Positions 10,274 to 19,557 are shown, numbered from the stretch's first letter. The stretch: DNA of 64,000 nucleotides from UBA9659 sp965277675 (GCA_965277675.1 OZ255839.1:186001-250000); one strand, 5' to 3'. The notes: generated by a model not told the origin, from the letters alone. A program made the numbers and translations.

Positions 10274-10295
10274 CCGGGCTTTGTGCACTGCCCGG
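10274..10295 (+). other. Intergenic hairpin between outer-membrane factor and adaptor genes
   Basis: CCGGGC at 10274-10279 pairs perfectly with GCCCGG at 10290-10295 around a 10-nt loop. No T-run follows, so it is not a standard terminator. It may stabilise or process the mRNA. An extended -10-like element (TGCTAAACT, 10319-10327) lies just downstream and could start a transcript for the adaptor genes. Confidence 0.3.
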
Positions 10296-10353
10296 TAGAC
10301 CGTTAAATTCCGTTGCTGTGCTAAACTCGCCGGATTCAGGAAAGTATCCGATC

Positions 10354-11139
10354 ATGAAATTCTATCTCCTGTTTTTGTTTGTCGTTTCGACCTCTCTGCA
10401 GGCGCAGGATGCGCTTGAGGTGCTGTCCGTCGATTATGCACAGCCCACCGGTGGCGATTCCTCGGCGTCTACTCTCCGAGGACAACTGAGACCGGTGAAC
10501 TATACGGTGTTGTCTGCCGGTATTGATGGCCGATTAAAAAGTTTTCCCGTTAAGACAGGTTCCTCGGTCGCGCGTGGCGATGTGCTTGCCAGATTCTCCT
10601 GCTCCCAGGAAGAGGCGGAACACAAGATCGCAGTAGCCAGAGCCGCGGTCGCCGAAAAGAACGTCGAGGTTAATCGAAAGCTTGATGCTTACCAGAATGT
10701 CAGCGAACTGGATTTGAGTAAGAGTGAGGCGGAGCTGCAGATTGCGAAAGCCGAAGTTGTCCGCATGGAAGCGGTGATAACCAAATGTGTGATTCGCTCT
10801 CCCTTTGATGCCACTGTTACCGAGAAAATGATTCAGGCACATCAGTACGTGAACAAAGGCGAGCCGCTGATTGAAATCGTTGACACGAAGAACCTTGAAA
10901 TAGAAATGGTCCTGCCGTCAGTTAACGTTAGCCGGTACAAGAGGGGACTGCCATTTACCATTGATATTGATGAAACCGGTGAGCGGGTAACTGCCAGGAT
11001 TGACAGGATTGTGAATGTTGTTGATCCTGTCAGTCAGACAATTCGCATCATTGGTACCATACCCGATACTTCTCATAATCTGATGCCGGGCATGAGCGGA
11101 GTCATCAATTTCAGCGGACTTGAACTGACCGATGGCTGA
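10354..11139 (+). CDS. Short periplasmic adaptor (HlyD/RND-adaptor fold)
   Basis: A 261-residue membrane-fusion-type protein. The frame is open from a GTG at 10318, but ATG 10354 is preferred: it has AGGA about 10 bp upstream and begins a clear signal peptide (MKFYLLFLFVVSTSLQAQ). The mature part shows a lipoyl/barrel-sandwich half, a short helical hairpin (about residues 80-140) and a second half with CVIRSPFDATVTEKMIQAHQ, followed by a beta-barrel. It ends at PGMSGVINF, lacking the long C-terminal part of RND adaptors. It probably bridges the outer-membrane factor to the inner-membrane components encoded next. Its stop overlaps the next start by 8 bp. Confidence 0.85.
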   Translation: MKFYLLFLFVVSTSLQAQDALEVLSVDYAQPTGGDSSASTLRGQLRPVNYTVLSAGIDGRLKSFPVKTGSSVARGDVLARFSCSQEEAEHKIAVARAAVAEKNVEVNRKLDAYQNVSELDLSKSEAELQIAKAEVVRMEAVITKCVIRSPFDATVTEKMIQAHQYVNKGEPLIEIVDTKNLEIEMVLPSVNVSRYKRGLPFTIDIDETGERVTARIDRIVNVVDPVSQTIRIIGTIPDTSHNLMPGMSGVINFSGLELTDG

Positions 11140-12442
11140 AGTTGCAGATCTACTTATCCTTCAACAAAAGCTGCGACTGGCTGATACCAAGAGCCGGCTG
11201 GGTAATCTCCTGGTCAATGACACTGGCAAGATAGTGGCCACGGAAACGGCTGTATTCTGGCATGCCGATTCCGGTCGCCTCGAAGCGGTTTCAGGATTAC
11301 CTGAACCAGCCTGGAACACACCGTTTACCGATTGGATGAACGTTTTTTGCGCTCGCCTTTATGAGCGTGAATCGAAAAACCCGATAACTGTTCGGGCTGA
11401 CGATGTCACCAGAGAAGACCAGAGCCGTTGGAAAGAATTCCTGGCTGGTGGACTTGTATGGGTTCCTCTGCGGAGTACAGCTGGGTCTGTTGGCGGGCTG
11501 CTGCTTTCCAGAAGCGCGGCCTGGAAAGAAGAAGAGCTGGGTATTCTTGGCTATTGGGGGTTGGCAGGAGGGCACGCGGTAGATGCCCTTTGGCATCGTA
11601 CAGATCGTAAACCGCCCGCGTGGAAACGATTCGCCGAGAGAAGGTTTCTTGTTGCGTTTGCGGTGATTGTGTTCCTGTTGATGTGGATGCCGGTTGATTT
11701 AAGCGTTAATGCCCCAGCTGAAGTTGTGCCAAAGAATCCGGATATTGTCCGAGCGCCAATTGCCGGGATCATTGGTGAAGTCCACGTTGCGCCTAATCAG
11801 ATGGTAGCCGCCAGTGATTTGATATTGTCCTTTGACGACACGCCTATACGCGCACAACTCGATGTGGTGGAACAGGAACTGGCGATCGCCAATGCTGAGC
11901 TGCAGCGTGCGAACCAGGCTTCGGTCACTGATCGACGGGTTGCTTCACAACTCCCCATGTTGAAGGCGCGGGTGGAGCAGAAGGATGCTCAGTTCAGATA
12001 CAACCAGACACTGCTGGCGCGATCACGTATTTATGCCGAAGGTCAGTCCATTGCCATTATTCCGGATGCACAGGAACTGGAAGGTCGACCGGTGCAGATA
12101 GGTGAAAAAATTCTTACGCTGGCAACCCCTGGTCTCGTGGAGCTCGAGTTCTGGCTCGCAGTTGGGGACAGTATTCCGCTGCCGGTAGATGCGGAAGTAG
12201 AGCTCTTTCTGAATGTCTATCCTGACGATGCTTATCAGGCCACTGTTCGTTATGTCAGTTATCAGGCAGAAGTTTCACCCGAAGGTATTCTCGGGTTCCG
12301 CGGTCGAGCTGATTTTGAAGCATCAGAGGGGCTTCGCGTCGGTTGGCGGGGCACTGCCAGAGTCATTGGTGAGCCGGTGACCCTGTTTTACTATATCTTC
12401 CGACGTCCGCTTTCGGTGCTGAGGCAATGGACGGGCATCTAG
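11132..12442 (+). CDS. GAF-like/HlyD inner-membrane adaptor
   Basis: A 436-residue protein with three parts. Residues about 10-155 resemble a GAF domain (ETAVFWHADSGRLEAVSG ... VWVPLRSTAGSVGGLLLS). One membrane helix lies at about 170-188 (FLVAFAVIVFLLMWMP). A HlyD-type adaptor follows (VNAPAEVVPKNPDIVRAPIA, hairpin, second lipoyl half, barrel). With no signal peptide, the GAF part should be cytoplasmic and the adaptor periplasmic. GAF domains often bind small ligands; none can be assigned here. It overlaps the previous gene by 8 bp and the next by 16 bp, so the three are surely co-translated. Inference: it could gate or sense for the export system. Confidence 0.83.
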   Translation: MAEVADLLILQQKLRLADTKSRLGNLLVNDTGKIVATETAVFWHADSGRLEAVSGLPEPAWNTPFTDWMNVFCARLYERESKNPITVRADDVTREDQSRWKEFLAGGLVWVPLRSTAGSVGGLLLSRSAAWKEEELGILGYWGLAGGHAVDALWHRTDRKPPAWKRFAERRFLVAFAVIVFLLMWMPVDLSVNAPAEVVPKNPDIVRAPIAGIIGEVHVAPNQMVAASDLILSFDDTPIRAQLDVVEQELAIANAELQRANQASVTDRRVASQLPMLKARVEQKDAQFRYNQTLLARSRIYAEGQSIAIIPDAQELEGRPVQIGEKILTLATPGLVELEFWLAVGDSIPLPVDAEVELFLNVYPDDAYQATVRYVSYQAEVSPEGILGFRGRADFEASEGLRVGWRGTARVIGEPVTLFYYIFRRPLSVLRQWTGI

Positions 12443-14541
12443 TAGACCAGGAACCGCCGGGCGCTCGACCGGTCGTTCGGCAGGACCTGAACCTATACCC
12501 GATCGGTGAAGATGAATCGGGCGACAACGTCTGGCACCTGCATGACCCTCTGGCCAACAAGTTCTACCAGATGCAGGAACGTGATGTTCAGTTATTAGCG
12601 CTGATCGGCGAAAAGAATGCACAAGAGGTTTCCGCCAAAGCTAGCCAATTGAGGCTCTCAGACGCCACCCCTGAAGAAGTTGATGAACTCTTTAATTTCT
12701 TGCGGATGAACAATCTGGTGGTTGCTGATGTCGTCCAGGCATCTATCTACGAGGATGCGTTGAACGCTTCCCGACAACGAAAATGGTGGGCACTGGCTGC
12801 GCGCAATCCGCTATTTTTTAGAATTCCCCTGGTAAACCCTGATCGTTTTCTGGACGCAACGCTGCCCTATGTCGCCTGGTTGTCTTCGCGGCTGGCTGTC
12901 TATGCGTTTACGGTGCTAGGGTTTCTGGGTTTTTATCTGGTGATTCAGCAGATAGATCAGTTCTTTGCGACGTTCTTACATTTTTTCAGCTGGTCCGGAT
13001 TATCGGTCTATTTTCTGGCACTCCTGGCCGTCAAGGTGGTGCATGAGTTAGGGCATGCGTATACGGCAAAAGCCATGGGCTGTCGTGTCCCGGTGATTGG
13101 CGTCGCCTTTATGGTGGGCTGGCCTATTTTATACACGGACACCAGCGATGCCTGGAAAGTCTCGGCGAAATCAAAGCGCCTGGGTATTGGCATCGCTGGC
13201 GTCAGTGTTGAGCTTGCGGTTGCTGTCATTTCTCTTTTCCTTTGGGCAATTACCCCTGACGGGAGTTTACGCAGTGCGTTTTTTTTACTGGCGACCACGA
13301 CCTGGCTGTTGTCGGTGTTTGTGAACTTTAATCCGTTGATGAGATTTGATGGCTACTACCTGCTTTCTGACTTACTGGATAAGCCGAACATGGAGCCGCG
13401 CTGTTTTCGGATGGCAAAATGGTGGCTGCGGGAGAGGCTTTTTGGCCTGGGTATCGAACCGGCGGAAGAACCTAAACGCTGGATGGTGCTGTTCGCGTTT
13501 GCTGTCTGGACTTATCGTTTCTTCCTGTTCCTGGGTATTGCTTTACTGGTTTACAACTTCTTCTTCAAAGCAGCAGGCATTGCGCTCTTTGTTGTGGAGA
13601 TTATCTATTTCATACTTCGACCAATTTATAACGAGATCAAGGCATGGTGGGAGCTTCGCGAGCAGATGATTGTTAACTACCAGGTTAAACGAACCCTTGG
13701 CATCCTGGTTTTTGCCGGTCTCCTGTTGTTTGTGCCCTGGTACTCGGATGTTTCCGCGCCAGCCACGCTCGAGGCTCGTTCCAATGATATGTTTCTGCCA
13801 GTACCGGGCCGCTTAACCTATCGATCCGAACGTCATCAGGTGTCCGCAGGTGAGCGGTTATTTGAGTTCGAGTCGCCGGAGTTGGACCTCAAAATTGAAG
13901 AGGTGCAGAATCGTTACGAAGAGCTGAGCTGGACACGCTCGTCCCTGGGCTTCGATGTCGAACTAAGGAACGAGGCGCTGATCGTTGAATCTGAACTGCA
14001 GACTCAGAACCAGCGACTCCGTTCGCTTGTTGCTGAGCGTGAACGATTGACGGTATCAGCCCCCTTCAGTGGTCAACTGGTCGATATCGACCCGGAGCTC
14101 ATGCTTCGAGACTGGTTGCCCAGTGGCCAGCGTCTTGGCTCTCTGGTTGACCCGGCTGACGTCAGGGTAATCGCATACTTGCCTGAAGATCAGCTGCGCC
14201 GGATTGATGATGGTATGACAGCCCACTTCTACCCGGACAGTCCCGAATTCGGTGTGATTGCGGTAACGCTGGATACCGTCGAATTCCTTGGTACTCCTGA
14301 ACTCGATAATCTTTATGTTGCTTCAACCTTTGGCGGTGATCTCGCGGTTCGGGAATCTAAAGATGGCGCGCTGTTAACGGTAAAAAGCCATTACAAACTC
14401 AAGCTTTTACCGACAGAGGCGGATCTGGTTGTTGACCAGGTTATTCGTGGCCTTGTTATTATCGATGGCCATGCTGAGAGTCTGTTCAGCCGCATCCGGC
14501 GACGCCTGGTTGCCATCTTTATTCGAGAAACGGGATTCTAG
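12427..14541 (+). CDS. PqqD-like / M50 site-2-protease / HlyD fusion membrane protein
   Basis: A 704-residue multidomain protein. Residues about 15-105 resemble a PqqD-type peptide-binding wHTH (VWHLHDPLANKFYQMQERD). Several membrane helices follow (starting near 150). The zinc motif HELGH is at 206-210 and the second S2P motif NFNPLMRFDG at 300-309, so the M50 active site appears complete. After more helices (about 355-400 and 430-445), a HlyD-like periplasmic adaptor occupies about 450-670 (VSAPFSGQLVDI). The family is annotated as putative peptide zinc metalloprotease. Inference: it could bind a leader on the adhesin, cleave it in the membrane and connect to the adaptors and outer-membrane channel. 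It begins 16 bp inside the previous gene. The domain calls are good; the substrate is unproven. Confidence 0.85.
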   Translation: MDGHLVDQEPPGARPVVRQDLNLYPIGEDESGDNVWHLHDPLANKFYQMQERDVQLLALIGEKNAQEVSAKASQLRLSDATPEEVDELFNFLRMNNLVVADVVQASIYEDALNASRQRKWWALAARNPLFFRIPLVNPDRFLDATLPYVAWLSSRLAVYAFTVLGFLGFYLVIQQIDQFFATFLHFFSWSGLSVYFLALLAVKVVHELGHAYTAKAMGCRVPVIGVAFMVGWPILYTDTSDAWKVSAKSKRLGIGIAGVSVELAVAVISLFLWAITPDGSLRSAFFLLATTTWLLSVFVNFNPLMRFDGYYLLSDLLDKPNMEPRCFRMAKWWLRERLFGLGIEPAEEPKRWMVLFAFAVWTYRFFLFLGIALLVYNFFFKAAGIALFVVEIIYFILRPIYNEIKAWWELREQMIVNYQVKRTLGILVFAGLLLFVPWYSDVSAPATLEARSNDMFLPVPGRLTYRSERHQVSAGERLFEFESPELDLKIEEVQNRYEELSWTRSSLGFDVELRNEALIVESELQTQNQRLRSLVAERERLTVSAPFSGQLVDIDPELMLRDWLPSGQRLGSLVDPADVRVIAYLPEDQLRRIDDGMTAHFYPDSPEFGVIAVTLDTVEFLGTPELDNLYVASTFGGDLAVRESKDGALLTVKSHYKLKLLPTEADLVVDQVIRGLVIIDGHAESLFSRIRRRLVAIFIRETGF

Positions 14542-14585
14542 AAAAGCCTGTGTCATAATCCGTCGAAATTAATCGGAGTGGCAAC

Positions 14586-15602
14586 ATGAAAAGAAACCGG
14601 CTCGGGCGTAGCGGCATTGTCGTATCGGATATCTGTATGGGCACGATGACCTTTGGTACGGGTGCTGACGAAAAGACTTCCTTTGCGATCATGGATAAGG
14701 CTTTTGATGCCGGCATAGATTTCTATGACACCGCTGAGATGTATCCGGTACCACCAGATGTCTCTTATGTGGGGCTCACGGAAGAGATTGTTGGTCGGTG
14801 GCTAAAGACCAAGCCACGGGATGCGCTGATCATCGCAACCAAGGTCGCCGGACCCAGCCATGGCTGGATCAGGGCTGCCGTGCGGGAGGGGATGACCGGA
14901 CTCGATCGCCACCATATTATTCGTGCCATCGAGGGTAGCCTTAAGAAGCTTCAGACCGATTACATCGATCTCTACCAGACCCATTGGCCTGACCATGGGA
15001 TGCCGTATGAGGAAACCCTTGCGGCGATGGACGAACTCGTTCAGTCAGGCAAGGTGCGCATTATTGGCTGCAGTAACGAAACCTGCTGGGGCTTGACCAA
15101 AAGCCTGATGGTTTCTGAAATGCATGGCCTGGCGCGATACGAAACAATCCAGAACAACTTCAGTTTGAACAATCGTCGTTTCGAAGATGAACTGGCGCAG
15201 GCCTGTCGAGAAGAACAGGTCAGTCTGATTCCTTATTCTCCGCTTGCCGGCGGTGTCCTTTCTGGTAAGTACAACGATGGAGAGCGGCCGCCTGGAGCAC
15301 GCTTCACCGAGTATTTGAGTGCTGGTGAACGGCAGCAGGTGATGGCGCAGCGCTTCGTTAATGATAGATCTATTGAGTCGACCAAGGCGTTTATGGAGAT
15401 TGCCGCGGATGAGGGTATGTCCGTGGTGACGCTCGCAACCGCCTGGAGCAAGCAGCATGATTTTGTCGCCTCAACCATCGTCGGTGCGACAACCTCGGAG
15501 CAGATGGACGATATTCTGGCTGCTGCCGAGGTAACGCTCAGTGATGAAGCCAATCGACGTATTGATGAGGTATCGACCAGAATCCGCTACCCCATGGGAT
15601 AG
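14586..15602 (+). CDS. Aldo/keto reductase, Tas-like
   Basis: A 338-residue NADPH-dependent aldo/keto reductase starting MKRNRLGRSGIVVSDICMGT, with GGAG 7 bp before the ATG. The catalytic tetrad is visible: Asp and Tyr in FYDTAEMYP, Lys in IIATKVAG, and His in YQTHWPDH. The segments GCSNETCWG and YETIQNNFSLNNRRFE, and the length, resemble the E. coli Tas subgroup. It is a soluble cytoplasmic oxidoreductase acting on unknown carbonyls. It lies 44 bp after the M50 fusion gene but looks functionally unrelated. A CATAAT -10-like hexamer sits at 14554-14559 without a good -35. Confidence 0.9.
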   Translation: MKRNRLGRSGIVVSDICMGTMTFGTGADEKTSFAIMDKAFDAGIDFYDTAEMYPVPPDVSYVGLTEEIVGRWLKTKPRDALIIATKVAGPSHGWIRAAVREGMTGLDRHHIIRAIEGSLKKLQTDYIDLYQTHWPDHGMPYEETLAAMDELVQSGKVRIIGCSNETCWGLTKSLMVSEMHGLARYETIQNNFSLNNRRFEDELAQACREEQVSLIPYSPLAGGVLSGKYNDGERPPGARFTEYLSAGERQQVMAQRFVNDRSIESTKAFMEIAADEGMSVVTLATAWSKQHDFVASTIVGATTSEQMDDILAAAEVTLSDEANRRIDEVSTRIRYPMG

Positions 15603-15646
15603 TTTGGTGTTGCCTAAATAGCAATACCTTGTTTCGTATATGTCAT

Positions 15647-15675
15647 TTTACGCACTGGATTTAATCAACTAGAGT
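15647..15675 (+). promoter_or_regulatory. Candidate sigma-70 promoter for ilvC
   Basis: TTTACG (15647-15652) and TAGAGT (15670-15675) are separated by exactly 17 bp, each matching 4 of 6 consensus bases. They lie in the 109-bp gap before ilvC, giving a leader of about 30 nt. No leader peptide or attenuator is visible. Confidence 0.35.
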
Positions 15676-15711
15676 ATCGCGGTCAAAAACTAACCGGAAT
15701 CAGAACTGACC

Positions 15712-17184
15712 ATGGCGAACTACTTTAATAGTCTCTCTCTGCGTGAACAGCTGGCGCAGCTTGGCAAATGTGAATTTATGGACCCGGCAGAATTCGCAGA
15801 CGAAGCGAATTATCTGAAGGGTAAGAAACTGGTCATTGTGGGCTGTGGTTCACAGGGACTTAACCAGGGTCTGAACCTCCGGGATAGCGGCCTTGATGTG
15901 TCATACACCCTGCGCCAATCGGCGATCGACGAAAAACGTGATTCCTGGAAGAACGCGACAGAAAATGGATTTACTGTGGGCAATTATCAGGAACTGATTC
16001 CCACGGCGGATTTGGTGTTGAATCTCACGCCCGACAAGCAACATACGGCCGTGGTGACAGAAATCATGCCGCTGATGAAAGAGAACTCCTGCCTCGCATA
16101 CTCACACGGTTTCAACATTGTTGAAGAAGGCATGCAGGTAAGAGAAGACATCACCGTGATTATGGTTGCACCGAAATGTCCGGGCACCGAGGTTCGCGAG
16201 GAATATAAGCGTGGGTTCGGCGTGCCGACCTTGATTGCGGTTCACGAGGACAACGATCCCAGGGGCGAGGGATTGGCCATGGCCAAGGCTTACGCGGCAG
16301 GTACGGGTGGTCATCGCGCGGGTGTCTTGCTGTCTTCGTTTGTCGCCGAGGTGAAGTCTGACCTTATGGGTGAACAGACCATTCTTTGCGGGATGCTCCA
16401 GACGGGTTCGTTGCTCTGCTTTAACAAGATGGTTGAAAAGGGACTGGAGCCGGCTTACGCCTCAAAACTCGTGCAGTATGGCTGGGAGACCGTCACCGAA
16501 GCCCTGAAGCATGGCGGCGTCACCAATATGATGGACCGACTGTCCAACCCTGCGAAGCTTAAAGCGTTTGAATTGGCCGAAGAACTAAAAGATCTAATGC
16601 GCCCGCTTTACGAGAAGCATATGGATGACATCATGACGGGTGCTTTTTCCTCCGGCATGATGGAAGACTGGGCCAATGACGACGACAAGCTGCTTGGCTG
16701 GCGCGAAGAAACGAGTAAAACAGCCTTCGAAACAGCCGCCAATACCGAGGCAGAGATTCCCGAACAGGAATATTTTGACCACGGTATTCTCATGGTAGCG
16801 ATGGTTAAAGCCGGCGTTGAGCTGGCTTATGAGGTGATGACTTCAGCGGGAATCAAGGCAGAGTCAGCCTATTATGAATCCTTGCATGAGACACCATTGA
16901 TAGCGAATACGATTGCGCGCAAAAAGCTTTTCGAAATGAATCGCACGATTTCTGACACCGCCGAGTATGGCTGCTATCTGTTTAATCATGCCTGCTTCCC
17001 GCTGTTGCAGGATTTTATGACGCAACAGGATACGGATGTCATCGGCCGCGGGCTTGGTTTGAATGACACCAGTGTCGATAACCAGCGGCTGATCGAAGTG
17101 AACGCAGCGATTCGAAGCCATAGCGTCGAGGCGATTGGCCAGACCCTCAGGGGTTACATGGGTGCAATGAAGCGAATCGTCTAG
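15712..17184 (+). CDS. ilvC: Ketol-acid reductoisomerase (NADP+), class II
   Basis: A 490-residue acetohydroxy-acid isomeroreductase of branched-chain amino acid and pantothenate synthesis: it converts 2-acetolactate or 2-aceto-2-hydroxybutyrate to the dihydroxy acid. The length and the duplicated C-terminal knotted domain mark the long class II (E. coli-type) enzyme. Visible are the Rossmann motif GCGSQGLNQGLNLRDSG (about 44-60), the NADPH-phosphate region LRQSAIDEKRDSWKNATENG, and the Mg-binding segments with DLMGEQTILCG and the EYGCYLFNHAC duplication. It stands alone, away from ilvBN or ilvD, as often happens with class II genes. The start MANYFNSLSLREQL matches the family start. Confidence 0.97.
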   Translation: MANYFNSLSLREQLAQLGKCEFMDPAEFADEANYLKGKKLVIVGCGSQGLNQGLNLRDSGLDVSYTLRQSAIDEKRDSWKNATENGFTVGNYQELIPTADLVLNLTPDKQHTAVVTEIMPLMKENSCLAYSHGFNIVEEGMQVREDITVIMVAPKCPGTEVREEYKRGFGVPTLIAVHEDNDPRGEGLAMAKAYAAGTGGHRAGVLLSSFVAEVKSDLMGEQTILCGMLQTGSLLCFNKMVEKGLEPAYASKLVQYGWETVTEALKHGGVTNMMDRLSNPAKLKAFELAEELKDLMRPLYEKHMDDIMTGAFSSGMMEDWANDDDKLLGWREETSKTAFETAANTEAEIPEQEYFDHGILMVAMVKAGVELAYEVMTSAGIKAESAYYESLHETPLIANTIARKKLFEMNRTISDTAEYGCYLFNHACFPLLQDFMTQQDTDVIGRGLGLNDTSVDNQRLIEVNAAIRSHSVEAIGQTLRGYMGAMKRIV

Positions 17185-17213
17185 TCAAGCGCTGACTGTT
17201 TGTCGACGCCACG

Positions 17214-18632
17214 ATGCTGGATTTTCGCGCTGCGACTATTGTCCTAAGCGAAAGCTATTCTCTCAAAAGCCTGACCTGGCAGCTTGCGCCAGGTCAGTGC
17301 TGTGTTGTGACCGGACCCAATGGCTGCGGCAAGTCTGCGCTGCTGGCTGTTGCCGCCGGCGAAGGATTACTCTCGTCCGGTGAACGACATGTCAGCGCCG
17401 AACGGATTGCGGTGGTGTCTCTCGAAGAGCAGGGCAGGCTGATTGCCCGGGAGCGGCAGCGGGACGATAGCGATATCACCGACGAGGTGAGTGAAGGTAC
17501 GCCGGTCCAGTCGATTCTGGATGAAGGCTGTCTTGACCCATTATTGCAACAACAACTGGTGACGTTGTTGGGGCTGGAACCACTCCTGACAAGAGGATTC
17601 CGGCGATTATCTACCGGAGAAACGCGTAAGGTCCTGTTAATCAGGGCCCTTGCCAGCAGGCCTGACTTACTCATCCTTGATGAGCCTTTCGAAGGCCTCG
17701 ATGCGGTCACCGCACCCGAAGTCCGAGACCTAATCACCGAAATTGCCACTGAAACCACGCTACTGGTTGCCGTCAATCGGCTCGACCAGGTGCCTGACGC
17801 AACAACGCAGGTCTTGCGCCTTGAGCATGGGGTTATTGCGCAATCTTTTGACTGTGCGTCGGGGAATGAAGCCCGTACGCTGCTCGAAACGATAAACCAT
17901 ATTCGATCTGATGCAGTGACTTTGCCACCGCCTCTGACGGTGAATAATGCGCCGCTTAACAACGATGGCTCCCTGGTGCGGCTGCACAATGCCAGCATCG
18001 CCTATACTGACAATATCGTTTTTGAACGACTTAACTGGAGCATCCGTACCAGCGAACACTGGCAGGTCAAGGGACGCAACGGTAGCGGTAAAACCTGCTT
18101 GTTAAGCCTCATCACCGGCGATCACCCGCAGTGTTATGTGAACGACATTGCACTATTTGGTTTTCAGCGAGGGCAGGGCGAGAGTATTTGGCAGATAAAG
18201 CAGTATCTTGGCTTCGTTTCCACCTCGCTGCATTGGGACTATCGTCTCTCTGTCGGTGTTCGAAACGTTATCATTTCGGGTTTTCATGACTCTGTTGGAC
18301 TCTATCAGGCGGCGAGTGACAGAGAATTAGAGATCGCTGACGCCTGGCTGCTATTGCTTGGGCTAGCCAAGCGCGCGGGTGAGCCGTTTTCGTCACTGTC
18401 TTATGGTGAACAACGTTTGGTTCTGATCGCCCGGGCGATGGTCAAACACCCGACCCTGTTACTCCTCGATGAACCCTGTCTCGGGCTTGATGAAGGCAAC
18501 CGTCAACTGGTCCTGGCGCTAATCGAGCGAATTTGTGCTGAGGGCAACACCACGGTGATCTATGTGACGCATCACCAAGAAGATGCTGTGCCTGCCATCA
18601 AACATGTGCTGGATCTTAGTGCCTTGCACTGA
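17214..18632 (+). CDS. modF: ModF-like tandem ABC ATPase
   Basis: A 472-residue protein with two ABC cassettes and no membrane segment. The first has Walker A GPNGCGKS (34-41), signature LSTGE and Walker B LLILDEPFEGLD. The second has GRNGSGKT (about 287-294), LSYGEQ and LLLLDEPCLGLD. This architecture and the short cassettes match ModF/PhrA-type proteins. ModF in E. coli is linked to molybdate uptake, but its exact role is unsettled. No modABC genes are present here, although a molybdenum enzyme gene lies 0.9 kb away on the other strand. It follows ilvC by 29 bp. The family call is good; the gene name is by analogy only. Confidence 0.75.
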   Translation: MLDFRAATIVLSESYSLKSLTWQLAPGQCCVVTGPNGCGKSALLAVAAGEGLLSSGERHVSAERIAVVSLEEQGRLIARERQRDDSDITDEVSEGTPVQSILDEGCLDPLLQQQLVTLLGLEPLLTRGFRRLSTGETRKVLLIRALASRPDLLILDEPFEGLDAVTAPEVRDLITEIATETTLLVAVNRLDQVPDATTQVLRLEHGVIAQSFDCASGNEARTLLETINHIRSDAVTLPPPLTVNNAPLNNDGSLVRLHNASIAYTDNIVFERLNWSIRTSEHWQVKGRNGSGKTCLLSLITGDHPQCYVNDIALFGFQRGQGESIWQIKQYLGFVSTSLHWDYRLSVGVRNVIISGFHDSVGLYQAASDRELEIADAWLLLLGLAKRAGEPFSSLSYGEQRLVLIARAMVKHPTLLLLDEPCLGLDEGNRQLVLALIERICAEGNTTVIYVTHHQEDAVPAIKHVLDLSALH

Positions 18633-18711
18633 ATACGCCAGCAACATTGGCGAGATAAAAATGCAGCCAACATTCTTATGGTTGCCGATATTTTAAACCT
18701 GGAGAAAAATA

Positions 18712-19536
18712 ATGAGCACCTTATCGGGTAAAAATGTACTGGTAACCGGCGGTGGCAGCGGCATTGGGTTGGCTTGCGCAAGCGCTTTTGTTTTGGATGG
18801 CGCTAACGTTACGATTATGGGGCGAAATGAGGACCGGCTTCGTGGTGCGGTTGAATCACTCACCAGACTGGGCAACGCGGGGAAGGTTCAGTACCAGGTG
18901 GGTGATGTTGCGACGGAAAGCGATATCGAGACGGCCGTTAATCAGGCATGTGTCGATGGCCAGCTCGATATTACTGTGGCCAATGCTGGTATCGGTGGTT
19001 TGTCGCCTATTCTGGCTACCGAGGCTGATAACTGGGATGAGATCATGCAAACGAATCTTTCCGGTACTTTCTACACGATCAAACATGCCGGCCGCGCCAT
19101 GGCGAAGTCCGGGGGTGGTGCGATCTGTGCGATTTCATCAATTGCCGGGATCAGGACGCATCGTTTTATGGGACCTTACTGTGTCAGCAAGGCGGGTATC
19201 GATATGCTGGTCCGTAACAGCGCCGATGAACTGGGCATCGCCAATATCAGGGTCAACAGTGTCTGCCCTGGACTGGTCGAAACTGACGCGGTGACAGGTT
19301 TGATGGGTACGGAAGCGGTGTTAAACGACTATCTGGCATGTATGCCGCTTTCCCGGCACGGCGTCGTCGAAGATGTGAGTCAGGCGGTCAGGTTTCTGTG
19401 TGGTCCCGAATCCTCATGGATTACGGGTGTGGTCTTGAGTGTTGATGGTGGCCACCACCTTAGACGTGGTCCTGATGTAGAGCCTTTTTCACGGGCGCTG
19501 TTTGGTGACGATATCACCGAAGGCCGCTTTGGTTAG
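18712..19536 (+). CDS. Short-chain dehydrogenase/reductase
   Basis: A 274-residue classical SDR. The cofactor motif is VTGGGSGIG (residues about 11-19), NAG is present as VANAGIGG, and the active site is Ser in ISSIAG with YCVSK. Residues GRNEDRL after beta-2 suggest NADP(H) preference. A GGAG sequence precedes the ATG at normal distance. The substrate cannot be told. It ends 21 bp before the convergent molybdoenzyme gene. Confidence 0.92.
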   Translation: MSTLSGKNVLVTGGGSGIGLACASAFVLDGANVTIMGRNEDRLRGAVESLTRLGNAGKVQYQVGDVATESDIETAVNQACVDGQLDITVANAGIGGLSPILATEADNWDEIMQTNLSGTFYTIKHAGRAMAKSGGGAICAISSIAGIRTHRFMGPYCVSKAGIDMLVRNSADELGIANIRVNSVCPGLVETDAVTGLMGTEAVLNDYLACMPLSRHGVVEDVSQAVRFLCGPESSWITGVVLSVDGGHHLRRGPDVEPFSRALFGDDITEGRFG

Positions 19537-19557
19537 CCCTGCGAATTGCGCGTCCGC

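Noticed and set aside
10274..10295. Rho-independent terminator between the channel and adaptor genes
   Set aside because: The hairpin is short and no T-run follows.
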